Below, one piece after another: positions 30,502 through 42,900 of a DNA stretch of 64,000 bases. Each line of letters opens with the position of its first letter. Position 1 is the stretch's first letter. The translations under genes were made by a program, and so were the position numbers. The DNA is from Podospora bellae-mahoneyi (taxonomy: Eukaryota; Ascomycota; Sordariomycetes; Sordariales; Podosporaceae): contig NW_026946359.1 in the NCBI RefSeq assembly GCF_035222275.1, positions 5,828,001 to 5,892,000 of the forward strand. Direction: 5' to 3'. A model generated the notes under the pieces. The model saw only the letters and a program-made list of their open reading frames with translations, did not search any database and was not told where the DNA came from.

Positions 30502-31762
30502 AGATGAGCAGGGTATAGCTCGAAATTCGCCTCGATACCTCTTTTCCGATGGCTATTAGGCCAACCTGAAGCTCGACTGTGTGTCAGCATATCATCAGAA
30601 CCAACAACGAATGGCCTCAAGACCAACATTCGTGAGGACTTGATAGGGCATGTTCATGTTCCGTTGCCATCGTCTGGCAACCGAGCAGGTGTTGCTTACT
30701 TTGAATATATCTCGCAAAAAATATAATTATCATTAAGCTCTCTCGTGCACTTGCTTATCGAACAATTTGTGCAACAACACTCGAGCACGTGTGGAATTTC
30801 CGTATGGTCACTCAGGAGTGGGCCGATGTGAGCTCCAGAAGGCCTCACTGCAGTCCAACGAGCCGAGCCCAACGTGTTCCGCTTCCATCCCTCACCCGCC
30901 TCGAGGAGATCTGAAAGAGCAAGTTACCTATCTCAAAGGGCGATATATGAGACATCCTATGACGTTAAGTGCGGCTTCTACACCCGTGCCAAGGACCATG
31001 GAGGCTGAGCCGGCCGCCCCGGGATCCGCCTTTCTTGCATATCGGCGCCGAAAATGCGGGGTTCGGAGGTCCCGACTGATCATTCCTACCCCGTGATGCC
31101 AAGCATTTCATCGCCAAGCCCTTGCAACTCCATCTTTGAGGCTGTTCGCTGTGATCACAAGCCACATCGGCAAGCGGCTCATGAGCAAGTCGACACTACT
31201 GACTGTATTCGTTGCATAAGTCGAGCTCGGGAATGCAGAGTGTGAGAACTAAGATTACCAACGAATACATCGGCGAATAAGACCTCTTGATTATCGTTAG
31301 GATGCAGAGAGAGCGGCGTGGTAAATGCCCACTGATGTTTCATGGCTTACGGAACTCTTATGCAGCCCAGCCTCTTCAACCCAATCACGAGCGATCCCAG
31401 AAGCCCAACTCAGCACAAACCCCCCTCCCTTGATACCCATGCCTTGCCTCAGGCCTTCAGCCTTCCTTTCCCTGATCCTCATCCGTCAGCCGTTCCCCGA
31501 CCAACATCTTTTTGCTTTTCTTTTCTTTCAGATAAAAAGAATTCGGTTTCCCTCTTCCTGCAGAAAGTCGAGTCTGAAGCTTGCTGCAACCGCGTCACCT
31601 GTATCTTACGCCAAGACGAACTCACACTTGGTTCACCCCGCATTTTTGGGTCTCATCCGAACTCCGGGTCGACAAACAGTTTGCCCTGTGAAAGCTCAAA
31701 CCCGGCATCTCACAGCTGCAAGCCAGCCGCGAGCTTACTTCCAGAAATAGCAAGACATAATA
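30502..31762. other. Intergenic upstream of the annexin gene
   Basis: No gene was recognised. The last 300 bp are C/T-rich (about 31370-31560), as expected for the annexin promoter and leader. Confidence 0.5.
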
Positions 31763-33809
31763 ATGTCTCTGCAGGTTGACGATGGCGGCCGGCGCGCCCG
31801 GTCCCGTTCTCCGGGCCGGCGCGCCGATGTGGTGGAAGCATCACCGTACAGCTCTACCGACCGCGGATTCACGCCCTCTACGGTGACGGCATACAGCGAG
31901 TATGAACGACTCTCACAGTGGGGATCTGCCGCCGATGAGGACTTTTACGGCGCGAGACCTCCCTCGGTGGTGAACCTCCAGGGACAGGGTCACATCTATG
32001 GTGATCCTCTTGAAGCTGAGTACGGTCGATATAGCGGTAGAAGAGCAGACCGCGACCGGGACTCGGACAGCGACAGCCAGAGACGGAGATATCCTGAGAT
32101 CAGAACCGCCGAGCCCTCGTCTTCGCCGAGAGACTCCCGCGATTCTTTCGGGAGGGAGTCCGATAAGGAGCGCCGCCGCAGGGAGAAGAAGGACAAGCTC
32201 CAGGATGATCTCGCCTACGGGAAGCTGCCGGGGCAATCCAAATATGATGCTCCTGTCCCCCAGTCCATCCCGATCCCGATCCCCAACCCTTCTGCCTCGA
32301 CGCCATCGTTCAACTACGCCCAGCCGAGGCCTTACGAGTATGGTTCCGTCCCCAAGACAGACCGCTACGGCACCTCGCTCGAACCTGCCCCTCGCCCCGG
32401 CCGTTCCCCCTCTCCCGGCCCATCATCCCCCTTGAAATCCGCCATGAAGCGAACCTCTTCCCCTCTGCCACCAACGAATCGCATGTCAACCCTGTCGGTC
32501 CACAGCCCCCACCACTCCCTCTCCCTCTCCTCCGCCCCCCCTTCCCCGCTATTGGAAGCCTACCACGGAACGTACCAATCCATGTCACCCATGCCCTCCC
32601 CCCTGCTCATGCCCTCCTCTCCCGGACATCATATCCTCGAAGCGCTCTCCCCCCTCGGTTCAGACTCTGAATCCGAACAGAAGAAGAAACGACGCGCTAG
32701 GTTCCACGACCCGGTCGACGACGCTGCCAGGCTGGCAAAAGCCCTAAAGGGCGACCGCCGCCCTCCCGAAACAGAACCCCTCATCGAAATCCTGCCAGGC
32801 ATGTCCCACGAGCAAATCATGGAGCTGCGCCAGGAATACAAGCGCCTTGTCAAAACCGGCACGGAAAGAAAGGGAGTCAACATTGCGAAACATATCCGTG
32901 CCAGGCTCAAGGATGAGGATCCCAGCTTGATGAAGGCGTGTTACGCTACTGCGCTCGGCAGGTGGGAGAGCGAGAGTTACTGGGCTAATTTTTGGTACCA
33001 TGGGGATAAGACGCGGAGGGAGTTGCTGATTGAGAGTTTGATGGGGAGGTCAAACGAGGAGATTAGGCTGATCAAGGATGGGTTTAGTGACAAGAAGTAT
33101 GGGAATTCTCTGACGAGGGCGATGAGGACGGAGCTGAGGGAGGACAAGTTTAAGAAGGCGGTGCTGATGGTGCTGGAGGGGGGGAGGCAGGAGGATGTTT
33201 GGGATGGTAGGGAGAGGAGGTGGAGGATTGATGCGGATTTGGTGGAGCAGGATGTTAGGGAGTTGTACAAGGCTGTCAAGAGCGAGAAGGGCGGGGAGAG
33301 TAAGATGTTGGAGATTGTGGTGGGGAGGGGGGAGGAGCATTTGAGGGAGGTGATGAGGGTTTATAGGGAAGTTAGTAGGGGAGGGAACTTTGCCAAGGAT
33401 GCGCTGAAGAAGAGTGGGAATTTGGTGGTAAGTTCTCTCCAGTCCTGCAAGTTTTGAGCATGATGTTGACGCGTGACGAATATAGGGCGAGGTTCTAGCG
33501 CATATCCTCAACGGGGTGATCAACAAGCCCATGAGAGACGCCATGTTGCTCCAGCACGCGCTCAAGGCGTCCAAGAAGGACGAGCTGAGAAAGGAGCTGT
33601 TGATTTCGCGGTTGGTGAGGTATCACTGGGATGCCAATCACATGCAGCAGGTGAAGCGGGCATTTAGGGAACAGTATGGTCAGGATCTGAGCGACGCTGT
33701 GAAGGAGGGCACCAAGGATGAATGGGGTGCTTTCTGCAGGGCGTTGTGCATCACACGTATGCCTGATGCGGAAAAGGTTATTGCGAGGGTCGATATTCAT
33801 CGGAAGTGA
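31763..33809 (+). CDS. Fungal annexin with long disordered N-terminus (ANXC4-like)
   Basis: Exons 31763-33427 and 33486-33809 (58-nt intron GTAAGT...ATAG, phase 0); 662 residues. Residues 1-317 are disordered: RSRSPGRR, many SP/SPR sites, an Arg/Asp-rich run (RRADRDRDSDSDSQRRRR) and a Pro/Ser-rich part (SPSPGPSSPLKSAMKR, SPLPP). The annexin core (about 318-655) has four helical repeats: DDAARLAKALKG...QEYKRLVKTG, KTRRELLIESLMGRSNEEI, VEQDVRELYKAV...GRGEEHLREVMRVY, and MRDAMLLQHALKA...LLISRLVRYHWDANHMQQVKRAF. The usual calcium loop (GxGTDE) is missing in all four (PGMSHE, MGRSNE, GRGEEH, LVRYHW), so calcium-dependent membrane binding is doubtful. This matches the divergent annexin group described as ANXC4 in Aspergillus. 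The role is unknown. The N-terminus looks like a phosphorylation platform. Confidence 0.92.
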
Positions 33810-34171
33810 GAGAGACGTGATGAGCTGTTGAATGCAGGATGATAAGGTTGGATGAGATCACGTTGGAGATGATGGTTTTCTACGTTTGGTTGTATATTTC
33901 CTTGCTATACCATTTATCCTCTTTTCTTCTTTACAGAAATCGCTTCCTTCATTCTCTTCTTATACCATCGGAATTCGCTTTGAAGATTTGCCTGGATTTC
34001 ATTCGATTTACTTTTGCCACATAGCATTCTCAATACATCCCCATACTATTAGCCAAGGTGTTCAAATCCCTTACCTTCAAAATAGCGCCAAAGATATTCA
34101 TACTTCATCACACAAAACACACACAAAAAAAAGATATTTATCTTCCGACATGTAGTCTGTTTTGCTAAAAA
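33810..34171. other. Annexin 3' UTR and spacer to tRNA-Leu
   Basis: This is T-rich DNA (about 33880-34030) without a gene. Confidence 0.5.
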
Positions 34172-34305
34172 TGACAAGGGTGAGATTCGAACTCACGCCC
34201 CTTTCGAGACCACGGAACTTGTTTGCTTTCCTCAAGAGAAGTATCCAAGTGTGGATTAAGGGAAGATCCTTAACGTGGCGCCTTAGACCGCTCGGCCACC
34301 TTGCC
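34172..34305 (-). tRNA. tRNA-Leu (anticodon AAG) with 52-nt intron
   Basis: On the minus strand GGCAAGG pairs with CCTTGTC (one G-T wobble). The D-arm TGGCCGAGCGGTCTAAGGC is typical of Leu. The anticodon stem CCACG pairs with CGTGG and the loop TTAAGG gives anticodon AAG (34271-34269). The intron 34216-34267 lies between positions 37 and 38. A long variable arm and a perfect T-arm GTGAG-TTCGAAT-CTCAC support a class II leucine tRNA. Confidence 0.95.
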
Positions 34306-35174
34306 TGTTTGTTTCTGATGTTTGCCGAGGGCCGGAAGAGGCATTTTTGCACAGGGCGTAGTGGTTGTGGTGGATATGGGGGATTGTGGTGAGGGTTTGG
34401 CTGGGGTAGCCCTTGCTGTGTGGGTTGTGGGTTGAGTGAAGCCGATGGAAAGCCGATAGCGTGCAGACTCAGCCTCGACACGACCGAGGGTTCTGTAGGT
34501 ACAGAAAACGTTGAATGTACCTAGGGTAGCTAGGGATGAGTGTAGAAAGATCCTGTCGTAGATCTCCGTCAGAAAATGTTTGGCTGGCTTGATGTTGGGA
34601 GCCGAGAGTAGGCGGTGAGGAAGGATAGGCAAGCAACCTAATAGTGAGGCGGATGAGATTTCTGAAGAATGGCACGTGGAGTTTTGTCTCATGGGGAGCA
34701 TACTGTGATCGGTATGGAGGATGTTGGATCTCGCTTCTCCCTGCTTCGTGGAAGCGAAGGCGCAGTTTGATGGCTGGCTGAGAGACTGACTGAACCAGCA
34801 AAGAGGCCCTCAGACTGGAACGATTCTGCAATTGGACGTTTCCCGGGGAAGTATATGAGCTTGGCATCTGTTATAAATAACATAACACAGCAGTAGAGTG
34901 GACATGTACATGTATGACCCCAGATAAGCGTGTTTCTGCCAAGAGACGGCAGGCGGGAGCCATGGGAATCTTACTCGCATGTTTCCTTGGCGACACTGTC
35001 TCTCCGATGATAGATGTCATTGTTGCCATGGATTTTGGCGATGTCGAAACTCGCTGTCTCGGGCTTGCCGAACGGTGTTGAAAGATACAGTTCAGATGGC
35101 CGATGCTTAGCTTTACCTGCGGGTCCGGCATTGTTTGTGCCAAGCGTTACCAGCTAACGCCCACCAAGACGGGA

Positions 35175-35182
35175 TGACGTCA
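35175..35182. promoter_or_regulatory. CRE/ATF-like palindrome TGACGTCA
   Basis: This is a perfect 8-bp site for bZIP factors of the ATF/CREB class. It lies 3.5 kb upstream of the Zn2Cys6 gene and has no nearby start, so it may be a chance match. Confidence 0.3.
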
Positions 35183-38100
35183 AGCCTATACGAAAAAGAA
35201 TTTGGCGCGTCGGCGCCAGCTCCGAGGATCATGACGGCTCGTAATTTGCTTTGTGTTCGAAGGTAGCGAAAAACTTCCTACGTATACGCTTGACTCTACG
35301 ATAATCTATCCTGCACTATGCTTCCAACACGATCTATAATTCGGCCGTTCAAATGAATAGGCGGTGTCTTCTCACGTTCGCTGGTTCGCTCTTCAGGGAT
35401 GGTCACGCCACGAGAATGATATTTCTCCACTCGATACAGCTTCGAGGCTCGGTAAAGTCTCGCTCGCTCTTCGGCATAACTTCAAGTTCTATCGATGGGC
35501 CAAATCCTGCTCTTTTCAACATGGCGATGAGGATGTGGGGAGGTCGAAGATCTTTGCCTGATGCCATGTTGCAGAGATATACGCTTCATATCATGAATCG
35601 CTATCAGTGCCCATAGCGGCAACAGCTAAGACTTTCGCTGTAGGACAACCGTTGTTCCATCCGTATCTCAAACACTCGGATGTGCCAATCGGAGAATACC
35701 ATTCGCGACGTTTCACAGCGCCGGCAAACATGTTTGGGGCCCTGAAGGGCTGACTCATGCTGTACGCTCGCACTTAAGTGCGAAGTGAACAGTTGCCAGC
35801 CACATCGATCGGCAGGTGCTGTTCCCATCTCAGGGTATCTCTTGAGCAGATTACCCCTCACCTTACGAGTCTCATCTTGACCATTATCCAAAATCACTCA
35901 GGTTCCTGACACCAATCACGAAGGAGCGAATGGTGTTGCTGGTCCAACTTAGTGTCCTGGAGTGCAGTCCCACAGGCCCTCGTATCGCGCAGATTAGTAC
36001 TGAACCCCGATCTTAGGTTGCCGTTTCCCCGGTCATCTTCTACAAAAGACAATCAAGCAATTGCCAAGGCCCGTCAACTCATCTCTTGGGCCTGGAGATG
36101 CAAGGACATCATGCTCAAGGGGGACAATGCAATATCGACAAGGCTGTGGCGTCCCGCGCCCTGGGCCAGGATCCGGGGACGGGGACCAGAGATATCGCGA
36201 CATTGTTATCGTTGTCTCTGGTTTATGGTGGGTACCCTACCCAACTGTTGCAATGCCGAGATTCAGGAAGGCACGGGTGAGGCCAAGACGAAACAAGACT
36301 TGGTGATATCTACCAGCTTCGGTGGCTACAATACCGTGTGACCGCCTTATGGTGAGCGTCAGCAACTGCAACGCTGTCCCCTAATAACGGCGAACAGAAG
36401 AACCCCTGGCGGTGAGAATAGTCTGTCTTAGTCTGACCAACGAAAACGGAAGATGCCGTGCTACCCTACTATATTGCCTCCTTCCGAGACAGGTATCCCA
36501 CAAGGCTAAGGATGCGGCCGAGGAATGTGACGATGCTGGACGGGCCAATGACAGGTAACGACCCCAGTTTAAGGTAGCCAGCGCTCTCGAAATAGTAGGC
36601 TGCCTAGGTCCTACTTTGCTGAAGCTGAGCTCTTCGCCATGATCCTTCAAGGCGATGCTCGAGCTATGAGTTTGCCGATACATCTGGGCACTTTCATACG
36701 GGGACGGACTCTAACAAAGGGGACAGCAGGATCTGTATCTAGAGGACTTCCCAGTGGGCCCATAAGCATATCCAAGGTGTGTCTCGAAAAGGGGCATCAC
36801 CGATCTGATGAGTGACTGATGATTGGGCTGTTTACTTGAGAAATACTTTTTTTGATGGCTTGGTCAGCCAGGCTCAACTCTGTTATTTGGTAACAACATT
36901 GTTCCAATCGGGATTCGGCGAGAGTTGGGCTGTCAACACCGATCCGACTGCTTCTCGCGCGATTAACAGGGCCCTGGTGCTTGCAAAAGAAGCAGGACGT
37001 CTGGTGGACGGGTTTCGGGTCTTCTAGGCGTCTTCCATAGCTTTCAGATGCATCGTGACAAGTCGGGATGAAACAGCCAAGCGGTTGATTGGATCGAGTC
37101 AAGAACAAGCCCCCCTCGTCCGCCATGTGGGAAAACGCACACAATATCTTCCCTTAAGGGCTCGGAGGTCGGCCTTTGGCACACACGAGCTCCGGGAGGA
37201 CGACATGGAAAAGCCCCACCCGTACCAAGCCAGCGAAACAGAGAAACCCCCACTAGGGCAAGCCACTCACAATTCGAATTCGAGAAGCACAGCAGCACAT
37301 CACCAACCCAACATCACCAACAATCGTCATGAACACCACAAGAGGCATGTCAGACGCACAAAGGGCAATTGAGCTGCAAATCTGCTCAGACACAGCGACA
37401 AGTACCGCCGGCGACACATTTCGACAAGAGTATTTGGATTCTTTCTCTCAAATGATATATCGACACTACTTCCCAGTTCGGTCGGCTCTCGGTTGCGGGA
37501 ACACCCTGATCGGAAACATCCCGTATTGTCTCCGACCTTGATCATCCTGGTCTTTTCTGATCGCGAGCAAGCACCTCAGACTTCTCCACGTTGGGATCTC
37601 GCTTGTCGCCCTGCTTTTCCACTTTCAATTTCTGGTCTTGGTTAATGGTTTCCCTTTTTTTTTTTTTTTTTGCGTCGATTTGAGCACATCATGACGAATC
37701 GAGCCTCACACGGCAGCGGATCAAACCCCCCTGGCCGCAACGGAGTAATCATGTTAAACTGCAGCAGAGAGAAGATCGACGCAGGAGCCAGAGGCGTAGT
37801 GCGGCCGCAGAGGTTCTTTTTGAAGGCCAACAAAGTTGTTGCTGCATGTCATGAAGAATCTTTTGGCTGGCCCTAACGAGGTGTCCACAGTCTTTTCTAC
37901 TTGGGAAAAGCATCATGAAGTTTGCGCGCTCTCGGGGATAACTAAGAGACCGACTGTTGAGGCCGTTTGAACACCGTCCAATACCACATTAAATCCCCCC
38001 CCACACACCCACCACCACCAATACGCAAAATCGAACGCCGCAAAGTGATTCATTCATACAGACAAGGTACTGTACGAACGGTATGATTCCATCCAGAAGA

Positions 38101-38581
38101 GGTGTTGGACCCGGCGTGTGGGCTTTGCCGGGTACACACACTCAATGGGTACGTGAGACCTGCAGACATCGCCTCGCGACAAGAAGTACTTGTGCTCCCA
38201 ACCCCAGTCCCCGGTCTCGAGTCCCCATGTTCCTAATGCCCCTGTCGGTCCCCTTGAACCCTGTCAGCATACCTGATGTACCCGTCATCCATGTCATCCA
38301 TGTCAGTTCACCTCACAGCTAAGAGAGGGCCGCGCAGCCCTTCATCTTCATGTACATTAATAATCCCCTGCTCTCTCCTGCTTCCCTCTGCTGGACTGCT
38401 TATGCACCCACTCCCCCCTCGTTCTCGAACACTGGTCTTGGCCTATCTGTGCAAACCACCCCGACCTCACATATGATTTCTTCATCCCACACCCCCCTCC
38501 AGAACTAGCTCACCATTATAAGACCTCATCTTGCCACCATCATCTTAACACCTTCTCGGTTCTAGAAGACACGAACTTTGA

Positions 38582-38604
38582 CTTGACAGCTTGACAGCTT
38601 GACA
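38582..38604 (+). repeat. CTTGACAG direct repeats in the transcription-factor leader
   Basis: Almost three copies of the 8-mer CTTGACAG stand head to tail 60-80 bp before the ATG, preceded by a further TTGA. They may lie in the transcribed leader. Repeat slippage or a binding array are both possible. Confidence 0.6.
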
Positions 38605-38663
38605 ACCAAGTTTACGGACGACATCAAGCTATTGCCACACAATACCTACACACTCAGCATACA

Positions 38664-39918
38664 ATGGACGGCTTACCAACACCACCCAACGAGGACTTTC
38701 TCGGTCACAAGAGACACCACACCATCTCCAAGTCAGTCAAGGCCGTTCACAGGACATCAAAACGCACCAGCTATCACGGCCACCCGCCTTCGCCTGTCCA
38801 TGACACCCACTCATCACACAGCGGAGATGCCAGACATAAGAGAGTGTGGAAGGCCTGCGAGAGGTGCAGAATGAAGAAGACCAAGGTTGGTTTCAACTAC
38901 CTACCAACCTGATCTCTCTTCAGCTATCTGACTAACCACTTTTCAGTGCGACGGAGAGTTCCCCTGCAAGAGGTGTAAGGACGACGGCCTTGTCTGCACA
39001 GCTGGAGTTCGCAAGAAGACCGAGTACAAGCAACTACCGCGCGGATACGCAGAGGTGCTCGAGAACACGCAGTTTGCCCTTATTGCCACGGTACACAAGC
39101 TTTATGCTATGGTGCGAAACCACCAGACATGGGATCTCGGCGAGCCAGATCTCAACGACAGAGGCCAGCCGGTGATTCACAACATTGCGTCCAAACTGGG
39201 GTGTATACGACCCAGCGGGGACATGGACCTGCCTCCTCATGCTGTTTTCCCCGAAGACGAAGCCGGCCTCACCGAACTTGCCAGACAACTAGAGGAGCAA
39301 CAGAGGAGAGAAGCCATCGCCGCCCCATTATCCAGCAACGGCACCACCACTTCCATCCCCCACAGCCACCACAGTAGACAAAACACGATCGACTCGCGAA
39401 CCGACGACCGGGCCAGCTCGTCCTCCCCCGAACTTGACCACTCGGACTTTGAGACCAGCATGGACAACTACCGAAAAGCGACCTTTGGCACCACCACGGG
39501 AGCAACCTCAGCGATCACCATGTCACCCGCCAGCCTGTCCTATCGCGACTTTGACATGTCCGGCTGCCCTACGCCTTCGGTGGACGGCAGGTTCCCACCG
39601 CACACGACGCAGTCACCTACCTCGGCGGTGAGCATTCCCACCAGTCTGAACTGGCTCAACGCGGCAAGGACTTCTTCTACGGCTGTGATGGACGCGCTGG
39701 AGTTTACCTCACAGCCTGCGGCGCACTACGGGGGGTATACGTTGGACATGGACATGCTTAATCAGAATCTGCTAGAGTCCGCGTTTGGAGTTGGAAGTGG
39801 GGTGGGGATGAAGGGGTTGGCTTGTGCGGCGAATCCGGATGTCACGCTTTTGGGGGGAATGGGGGACACGATGATGTACGGGGGGGTGTATGGGGGGGAT
39901 GATGGGTTGAGGATGTGA
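38664..39918 (+). CDS. Zn(II)2Cys6 transcription factor
   Basis: Exons 38664-38885 and 38947-39918 (61-nt intron, GTTGGT donor, CTGACTAAC branch, TCAG acceptor); 397 residues. The zinc cluster is complete only after splicing: C65, C68, C75, C81, C84, C91 (ACERCRMKKTKCDGEF, PCKRCKDDGLVC). The junction falls exactly before the third cysteine. The linker AGVRKKTEYKQLPRGYAEVL and the next segment (ENTQFALIATVHKLYAMVRN, DRGQPVIHNIASKLGCIRP) are strongly patterned and look like a conserved subfamily block. Then come Ser/Thr/His-rich disordered parts and a Met/Gly-rich end (LLGGMGDTMMYGGVYGG). No fungal_trans middle domain is visible, so this is a short, Gal4-type binder that may be a developmental regulator; that role is inferred. 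A wide non-coding space lies on either side. Confidence 0.93.
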
Positions 39919-42900
39919 GTGAGATTGTGGGGAGTGGTGACGGGACTTTTTTTGGGAGGGGGGAATTTCGGATGTCATGGGGGTCAGTCAGTCAGGACAA
40001 AGGTACAGACGCAAGAGAAGAGAATGCAGATTATCGGTTTTCGGTACACGGGTTGAAAGGGCTTTCCATCCATCTAAACTTTTTTTGTGAGGGAAGCGGT
40101 GGTGCGGCGGGACCGGGGACGGAGACGGGGAGAACCGTTTAGTTTTGTGTGGATGCATGTATGTGTGTGTATGTGTGTGCCTGTCAGGGGGGTGTAGGAT
40201 GTGTGAGGCTGCGGCGAGGGGGGGTGTTGAGCGGCTGGTTTTTGGGTTTGGCTTACCGTTTCTTTTTTTTTTTTCCTTCTCTACACGGGAGGGACATATG
40301 CAACTGTTCGGGTTGCCTTGTTTAGAACGTTCGTTTCTGTTGATTACATATTTATCCTTTTTCTTATTATATTGGGATTGGATGGGATAGGTAGGATGGA
40401 GTTCACTTGGCGCCTTGTGGGGTTAGGTAGGGGAGGAGGTATGGTTTGGGTACAAAGGGTTTTAGACAACACAACAATACTCTTTTTCTTTAATTTGTTT
40501 TTTCTCTCATTAGGGCCGCTGGTCTTTCTGTTCGGGGTGTGTGTACTTTTACTGATGGATGGTGGGACAAGTTGAGGGTTCATTTTTATTACGTTGCAGT
40601 GGCTTTTTCGGTCGGAGAGGACAGGGCTGAGTGTTGGGAGTGGTACTGAGGGGGTTGTGATAGTGAATTGAACGATGAATGATGATTACCACGCTTATCC
40701 CACTGTATCTTATGAAGTCAATATCATCACCGAAGTGTTTTCAAGATGAACGTGTGGAGGTATCTACTCGGGTACGGACGAACTGGGGGGGGTGGTAAGG
40801 CATTTGATTTGCTCCCCCATCTCATCCCATCCCGTCTTGTGGAATCCTTCTAGAAGAAAAACTTCCCCGGTTCCTGACCTACGATTCATTCCCAGCCACG
40901 TTGTACGCTTGGTCGGTTAATCATCCACGTTTCTCTTTTCCACCCGCTCCGGTTCAGCCCACTAGGCTTCATCCTACCCAAAATTGCTTTGTTGATTAGC
41001 GGCTGGGGGGAATGGAATGCCCACGCTAGAAGACCGGCGACCCCTTCTAGAAGGAGGTTAAAAAGCCACTTGAATAAGGCCGAAGCCACTCAGCGGCGGA
41101 TGTTTCCAGACGAAGGAGGATTGCAGTGTATAAGGCTCAGGTGAAGCCAAGGTATTAATCATCAGGTTGGGGTGATCGTCGGAATGTCTCACTCCGCCTC
41201 TTGTTTTCTGTTGTGAACGCAGGCGTTGACTGTTGTGCACCGTCGTCTGCCTTGCTTGTACGCTTTGGTGGGCTGGTAAAGGAACAGAAGGACTCGGTTA
41301 ATTTAGATTACACGCATCACAGGGGCATGACAGGATTCCGGGTAGGCACTGGACTATTGTTTCTTTTGGTAACCTAGGTAGGTACGTACCGTGAAGACGA
41401 AAGAGACGGGTTGAGATGAAAATGCAGAAAACACCCCGGTGGACATTACATAATTTTGATGATGCCGAAGGGCTTTTTTTGTCTGGGATGTTTTTTCAGG
41501 TTTATTTTTTTTATATTTTTATTTTTTTTTTTTGCCTTGGCCAGATCCTTCGTCACATCCCTTTCGAATGGCATGCGTACGGCAACGGCGCGATTGTAGA
41601 TCCCCGAGCGCCCTTTCCATCACGCTGAAGAAAGGTACGCAGATGCTTCGGTGGTATCCCGCGTCCATGAGGGAAGTGATCGTCTTTTTTCTATGTGCCT
41701 ACATATCTAATCACTGGCGATGTAGGCTTTGCATCTGCCCGTCATGTTCCATGTCTCCCGCGCAGTCACATTGTTCTATCCTGATCTAGATCCCCCTCCC
41801 CCGCGGGCATGTCATGGCATACCACACACTGTTGACTGACGCATCAACTTTGGGAAAAGATCGACGCTGTCAGATAAGGCACGTAGATGTTTATTGTTCG
41901 CCCCTGATGCAGATTGAGTTGTAATGGTTGACGGGAGGAGCTAGTGTCGATATCTCCTCAGGGCTTCTTCGGGAGAGAACCAAGATAGGTTGCCAAATTT
42001 GACAAGGGTGGAGGTGGTGCTGGTGGTGCGTGTAGATTAGGCACGTTGAAGCACGTTCCTTCTGACGGCCTGCAGGACCTGCATGTGTTGTTTATCTATC
42101 TATCTAGGGAGTTGGTTTTACCAAAATAGGGGACTCCGACTGGATCTGATAAATGTTGGCGGGCTGGCTTTTGATAGGAACGGGCTACTGGAGGTTGGAA
42201 GGTGAGTGAGATTCTACATCCTACATTCGGTAGACCTACGGCAGAGGAGGGAGATATCTTACGAGAGAAAGAGCTGGTAGTCCTTCTGTTCGGGTATTGA
42301 GAGGATGGGTACAAGGGCGAAGAAGGAATATGTGGTGGTAGCTGGTGTTTGGTAGGAGCGGTCCCACTATCGATGAAACAACGCAAGGGTTGGTGATCAA
42401 TGGTCAGATTGACGAGATAGTTTGGGAGCTTTGCTCTGTAGATCAAGGGTCCATTGGTGGAGGCCTTCGCGAGCCTGCGAGCCGATGCTACAACGGCCTC
42501 GTGGCTTGGGGATCTGTGTATACTGTAATCACCACAAAATCTCATCGCTAGAGCGGTAGAGGGATGAAACGAGTGAGCGAGCTGTCCAATCAGCTTGGTG
42601 ACGATTTTAACCCAGCCACCCGGCCGGCCGGCAAGCAACCTAGAAGGGCAGGATTTTGAGAGCTCCCGTGATCTTGCTCATATCCAGGGTCTTCAATGAA
42701 GTAATAGTTGAGCTTCCGTATCCGTGGAAGGCTTCAGAGCCTGGCTGGTGCTTACTGTCTTGCCATGAGTGCGAGAAGCAGAGACTCAGACAGTGTTACT
42801 GTTGCGTTCCAGGCAGACGTCCCAAGCATCCAACCTGCCACGCAAGGCCAGAGTACTTTTGCCCACCCGTGTCCGTTGTTGTATAGGTATCCTGTATGTT

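Larger units (their letters stand above)
34306..38663. other. 4.4-kb stretch without a supportable gene; long upstream region of the Zn2Cys6 gene
   Basis: Only short overlapping open frames are seen (largest about 143 codons), none with motifs. A CRE-like palindrome lies at 35175 and a run of 18 T near 37650. From about 37980 the DNA becomes C-rich, as expected for the transcription-factor promoter and leader. It ends in a CTTGACAG repeat. Confidence 0.45.

Noticed and set aside
37649-37672. Poly-T run as evidence of a retroposed gene
   Set aside because: It is an isolated homopolymer without target-site duplication or an adjoining coding copy.
38664-39918. Secondary-metabolite cluster regulated by the Zn2Cys6 factor
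   Set aside because: No synthase, oxidoreductase, transporter or other tailoring gene is present on either side.
42096-42638. A 180-codon minus frame with a segment like an aspartic protease active site (LRCFIDSGTA)
   Set aside because: There is no flanking conservation and no paired lobe; it is a chance hit in a region full of short frames.
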